Source of the DNA: Gemmatimonadetes bacterium SCN 70-22
Lineage (GTDB): Bacteria > Gemmatimonadota > Gemmatimonadetes > Gemmatimonadales > Gemmatimonadaceae
Assembly (NCBI GenBank): GCA_001724275.1
Contig: MEDZ01000003.1
Location: 95,230-159,229 of the forward strand
Reading direction: 5' to 3'
DNA length: 64,000 nucleotides
Shown here: positions 62,162 through 64,000 of the stretch, piece by piece
Numbering within the stretch: the first letter of the stretch is position 1
Layout of the letters: every line of letters begins with the position of its first letter
Notes under the pieces: model-generated
What the model was told of the DNA's origin: nothing
The model's database searches: none
What the model saw: the letters and a program-made list of their open reading frames with translations, nothing else
Position numbers and translations under genes: made by a program

Positions 62162-62505
62162 GCGCGACGGGAGATCGGGGACGACAGCTGCCGGAAGTCT
62201 GGCGGGCGGAAGTCCGCGCAATATGGGCGCATGCACGCACAACCGGCGAGGCCCCAACGGCCGATGGGGACGATCTGCGCCGAGGGTGCGAGGGCGACGC
62301 GCGTCGGAGCGGCATTCGAGGCCTCTCCGACGCTGCCGTCCGCCGACGGGAATGTCGCGTCCCCGCTGCGTCCCGACGACGCGCTCGGTCGGGCGCGCCG
62401 TGACGTGCGCCGTGACGCACGCCGCCGCTAGGCGGATGCAAGCCGGGCCGATGCCCGTGCGTGCTCGAACGAGTCAAGCACGCACGAGCGGCCTGCGTTC
62501 GGACG
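62162..62505. other. Gap between the GltS-type and fasciclin genes
   Basis: 344 bases with only a hairpin (62456-62486) that I can name. Open frames on the plus strand here are Arg/Ala-rich and look like chance. Confidence 0.6.
62456..62486 (-). terminator. Hairpin after the fasciclin gene
   Basis: A perfect 10-bp stem CGTGCGTGCT / AGCACGCACG with an 11-base loop, 20 bases past the stop; no T-run. Confidence 0.55.
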
Positions 62506-63068
62506 CTACTTGGCTGCCGGGAGGATCACCGCGTCGACGACATGCACGATCCCGTTGGAACCGCGCACCGACGCCACGATCTTGGCGCCATCGACGGTGA
62601 TCTCGTTGCCCGACTTCTTGATCGTCACCGATCCGCCGTCGGCCATGCTGAGGGTCATCCCTTGGTGAGATCCGCGGCCTCGAACACCGAGGTCGTCACG
62701 TGGTGCTGCAGGATGCCGCGCAGCTTGTCGACGTTGGCAGGCTTGAGCAGGTCTTCCACCGTCCCCTTGGGGAGCTTGTCGAAGGCCGCGTTGGTGGGGG
62801 CGAAGACGGTGAATGGTCCTGCATTTGCCAGCGCGTTCACGAGGTCGGCCGCCTTGAGGGCGGTGACGAGGGTGGTGTGATCGGCGGAGCCGACGGCGAT
62901 CTTCACCACGTCCTTCTGTGATTCGTCATCCTGGACGGCCGCTTGACCGCCAACAGGGGCAGCGTCCGGCGTGGCAGCGGCGGGCGTTCCTCCTTCCTCC
63001 TTCGCGGGGGAACAGGCGAGGGTGAGGGCCGTCGTCAGGAGGAGCGTGAGGAAGGGGCGCGTTGTCAT
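62506..63068 (-). pseudogene. Fasciclin-domain lipoprotein split by a frameshift
   Basis: The 5' part (63068 to 62655) encodes a 137-residue lipoprotein start: MTTRPFLTLLLTTALTLAC lipobox, a linker, then a fasciclin domain (VDLLKPANVDKLRGILQHHV type) up to AADLTKG and a TGA. The rest of the domain continues in another frame from the overlapping ATG at 62658 (MTLSMADGGSVTIKKSGNEI... ending VVDAVILPAAK, stop at 62506). One missing base after AAGG would explain it, since AAG GGN ATG would read through. The homologous reading is unbroken otherwise, so this is a recent mutation, a sequencing error, or, less likely, coupled translation of two pieces. Confidence 0.8.
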
Positions 63069-63230
63069 GAGGGTTCTGTCCTGTGGGCGGGAATGCCGCG
63101 CAAGCCATGCAGTATTGCGCGCAATGGCGATGATGTACCGGCCGCATCGCTGCGTCCGTAGGGGACTCCACGTAGCGGATGTCGGCGCGGAGGCGCGGCC
63201 ATGGCCGGGAGATCCCCTGCGTGAAAGCGA

Positions 63231-63260
63231 ACCGGCCACCCGCGTAAATGGGTGGCCGGT
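63231..63260 (-). terminator. Hairpin after argH
   Basis: A perfect 11-bp stem ACCGGCCACCC / GGGTGGCCGGT with an 8-base loop, 39 bases beyond the argH stop; no T-run on the minus strand. Confidence 0.55.
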
Positions 63261-63299
63261 ATGGCAGCTTTTCTGGAGTTAGGGTGGTCGTGGCGCACC

Positions 63300-64000
63300 C
63301 TATCGATGGTGTGGCTCTCCCTGCGATGACGAGGTGTCGAGCGCTGCGCGTGCCCGTTCGATCTGTGTCCTGACCGCGCCCGGGCCGGTTCCTCCTTCGA
63401 CGTCGCGCCGCACAAGGGACCGCTCGGGAGACAACGCATCGTACACGTCGTCGCCGAACGCGGCATGTGCGCGAGCGTATGCGGCACGCGGGAGCGCGTG
63501 CAGCTCGAGCCCGGTGGCCTCGCACTCGCGCACGAGCGCGCCGACCGCCTTGTGCGCTTCGCGAAACGCGACCCCCTTCTCCACCAGGTAGTCGGCCAGG
63601 TCGGTCGCCATCATGGCGCTCGAGACCGCGGCACGCATGCGTTCCCGGTCGAAGGTGAGTTCCTCCACCGCGCCGGCGACGGCCGGCAGGACAAGGAGCA
63701 GGGTGTCCACGGCGCCGAACATCGCGCGCTTGTCGTCCTGCAGGTCCTTGTTGTATCCGCTGGGGAGTCCCTTCAGCGTGCCCAACAGGGAGACGAGGTC
63801 ACCCATCAGGCGTCCTGCCGAGCCTCGCGCGATCTCGAGGGCGTCGGGGTTGCGCTTCTGGGGCATCATGCTCGAGCCCGTGGAGTAGCCGTCGCCGAAC
63901 CTCACGAAGGCGAACTCGCTCGACCCGAACAGGATGAGGTCTTCCGCCAGCTTCGAGAGATGTGTTGCCATCATCGAGCAGGCAAAGACGACCTCGACCA
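63300..64000 (-). CDS. argH: Argininosuccinate lyase (C-terminal part, cut by window edge)
   Basis: The frame is open to the right edge; the ATG pair near 63974 is internal (preceded by VEVVFACS). About 233 residues are visible, including the superfamily signature GSSMMPQKRNPD with the mobile catalytic serine loop, then GLPSGYNKDLQDDKRAMFGAVD and the C-terminal helices VEKGVAFREAHKAVGALV. The enzyme splits argininosuccinate to arginine and fumarate. No other arg genes are in the window. Confidence 0.95.
   Translation of the reverse strand, partial: VEVVFACSMMATHLSKLAEDLILFGSSEFAFVRFGDGYSTGSSMMPQKRNPDALEIARGSAGRLMGDLVSLLGTLKGLPSGYNKDLQDDKRAMFGAVDTLLLVLPAVAGAVEELTFDRERMRAAVSSAMMATDLADYLVEKGVAFREAHKAVGALVRECEATGLELHALPRAAYARAHAAFGDDVYDALSPERSLVRRDVEGGTGPGAVRTQIERARAALDTSSSQGEPHHR

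Overview
The window is 64 kb of high-GC, densely packed bacterial chromosome. Gene content and style (a GWxTD-domain protein, a soluble Ser/Thr kinase with a TolB-like and TPR tail, M16 protease pairs, many lipoproteins and D15/DUF5686-like outer-membrane proteins) suggest a diderm of the Gemmatimonadota type. That assignment is inference; there is no rRNA gene to confirm it. I see no insertion sequence, prophage, CRISPR array, rRNA or tRNA gene.

Layout. 0-7 kb: the 3' end of a GWxTD gene, polA, a type IV pilin-like gene, a small DUF4031-like gene, a UMF1-family MFS transporter and a lipoprotein. 7-13.2 kb (minus): a six-gene overlapping operon for a nucleoside-type BMP/ABC importer (lipoprotein, Nif3-like protein, ATPase, two permeases, metallophosphoesterase). 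13.3-21.2 kb (minus): mnmG, a GT-C-like membrane protein, a SIMPL protein, two parS sites, parA, parB and a bactofilin; this is a chromosome-segregation neighbourhood without rsmG in its usual place. 21-26.5 kb: small hypothetical genes, a YheT-like hydrolase, then a plus-strand run of a cysteine-less ArsC-like protein, an ABC-F ATPase and TerC. 26.5-36 kb: Ser/Thr kinase, M20 amidohydrolase, large outer-membrane barrel, a second ABC-F/Uup protein, aminotransferase. 36-44.1 kb: murB, an M16 protease pair, YceI and divergent HxlR regulator with paired operators, an NSS transporter with a 55-aa MetS-like partner, and a sulfurtransferase.

44.2-51.8 kb (minus): a complete histidine operon, hisG-D-C-H-A-B-F-N-IE, in which every junction overlaps. 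It is preceded by a clear transcription attenuator: a 27-aa leader peptide with seven His in nine residues, mutually exclusive hairpins and a U-rich terminator. The predicted promoter places transcription start on the A of the leader ATG, so the leader is probably leaderless.

51.9-64 kb: cupredoxin-like lipoprotein, a Wzz/BY-kinase-like fusion with a ruined P-loop, an HD hydrolase, ispG, a membrane-anchored hypothetical protein, a cold-shock gene with a long structured leader, a large S8 protease, a GltS-type symporter, a fasciclin lipoprotein split by a frameshift, and the 3' part of argH.

The features most worth following up are the his attenuator, the HxlR/YceI divergent control region, the parABS-bactofilin cluster, an octamer (GCCTAACG) that recurs almost always in one orientation and carries many of the rare TTA leucine codons, and the near-absence of U-tracts behind strong 3' hairpins.
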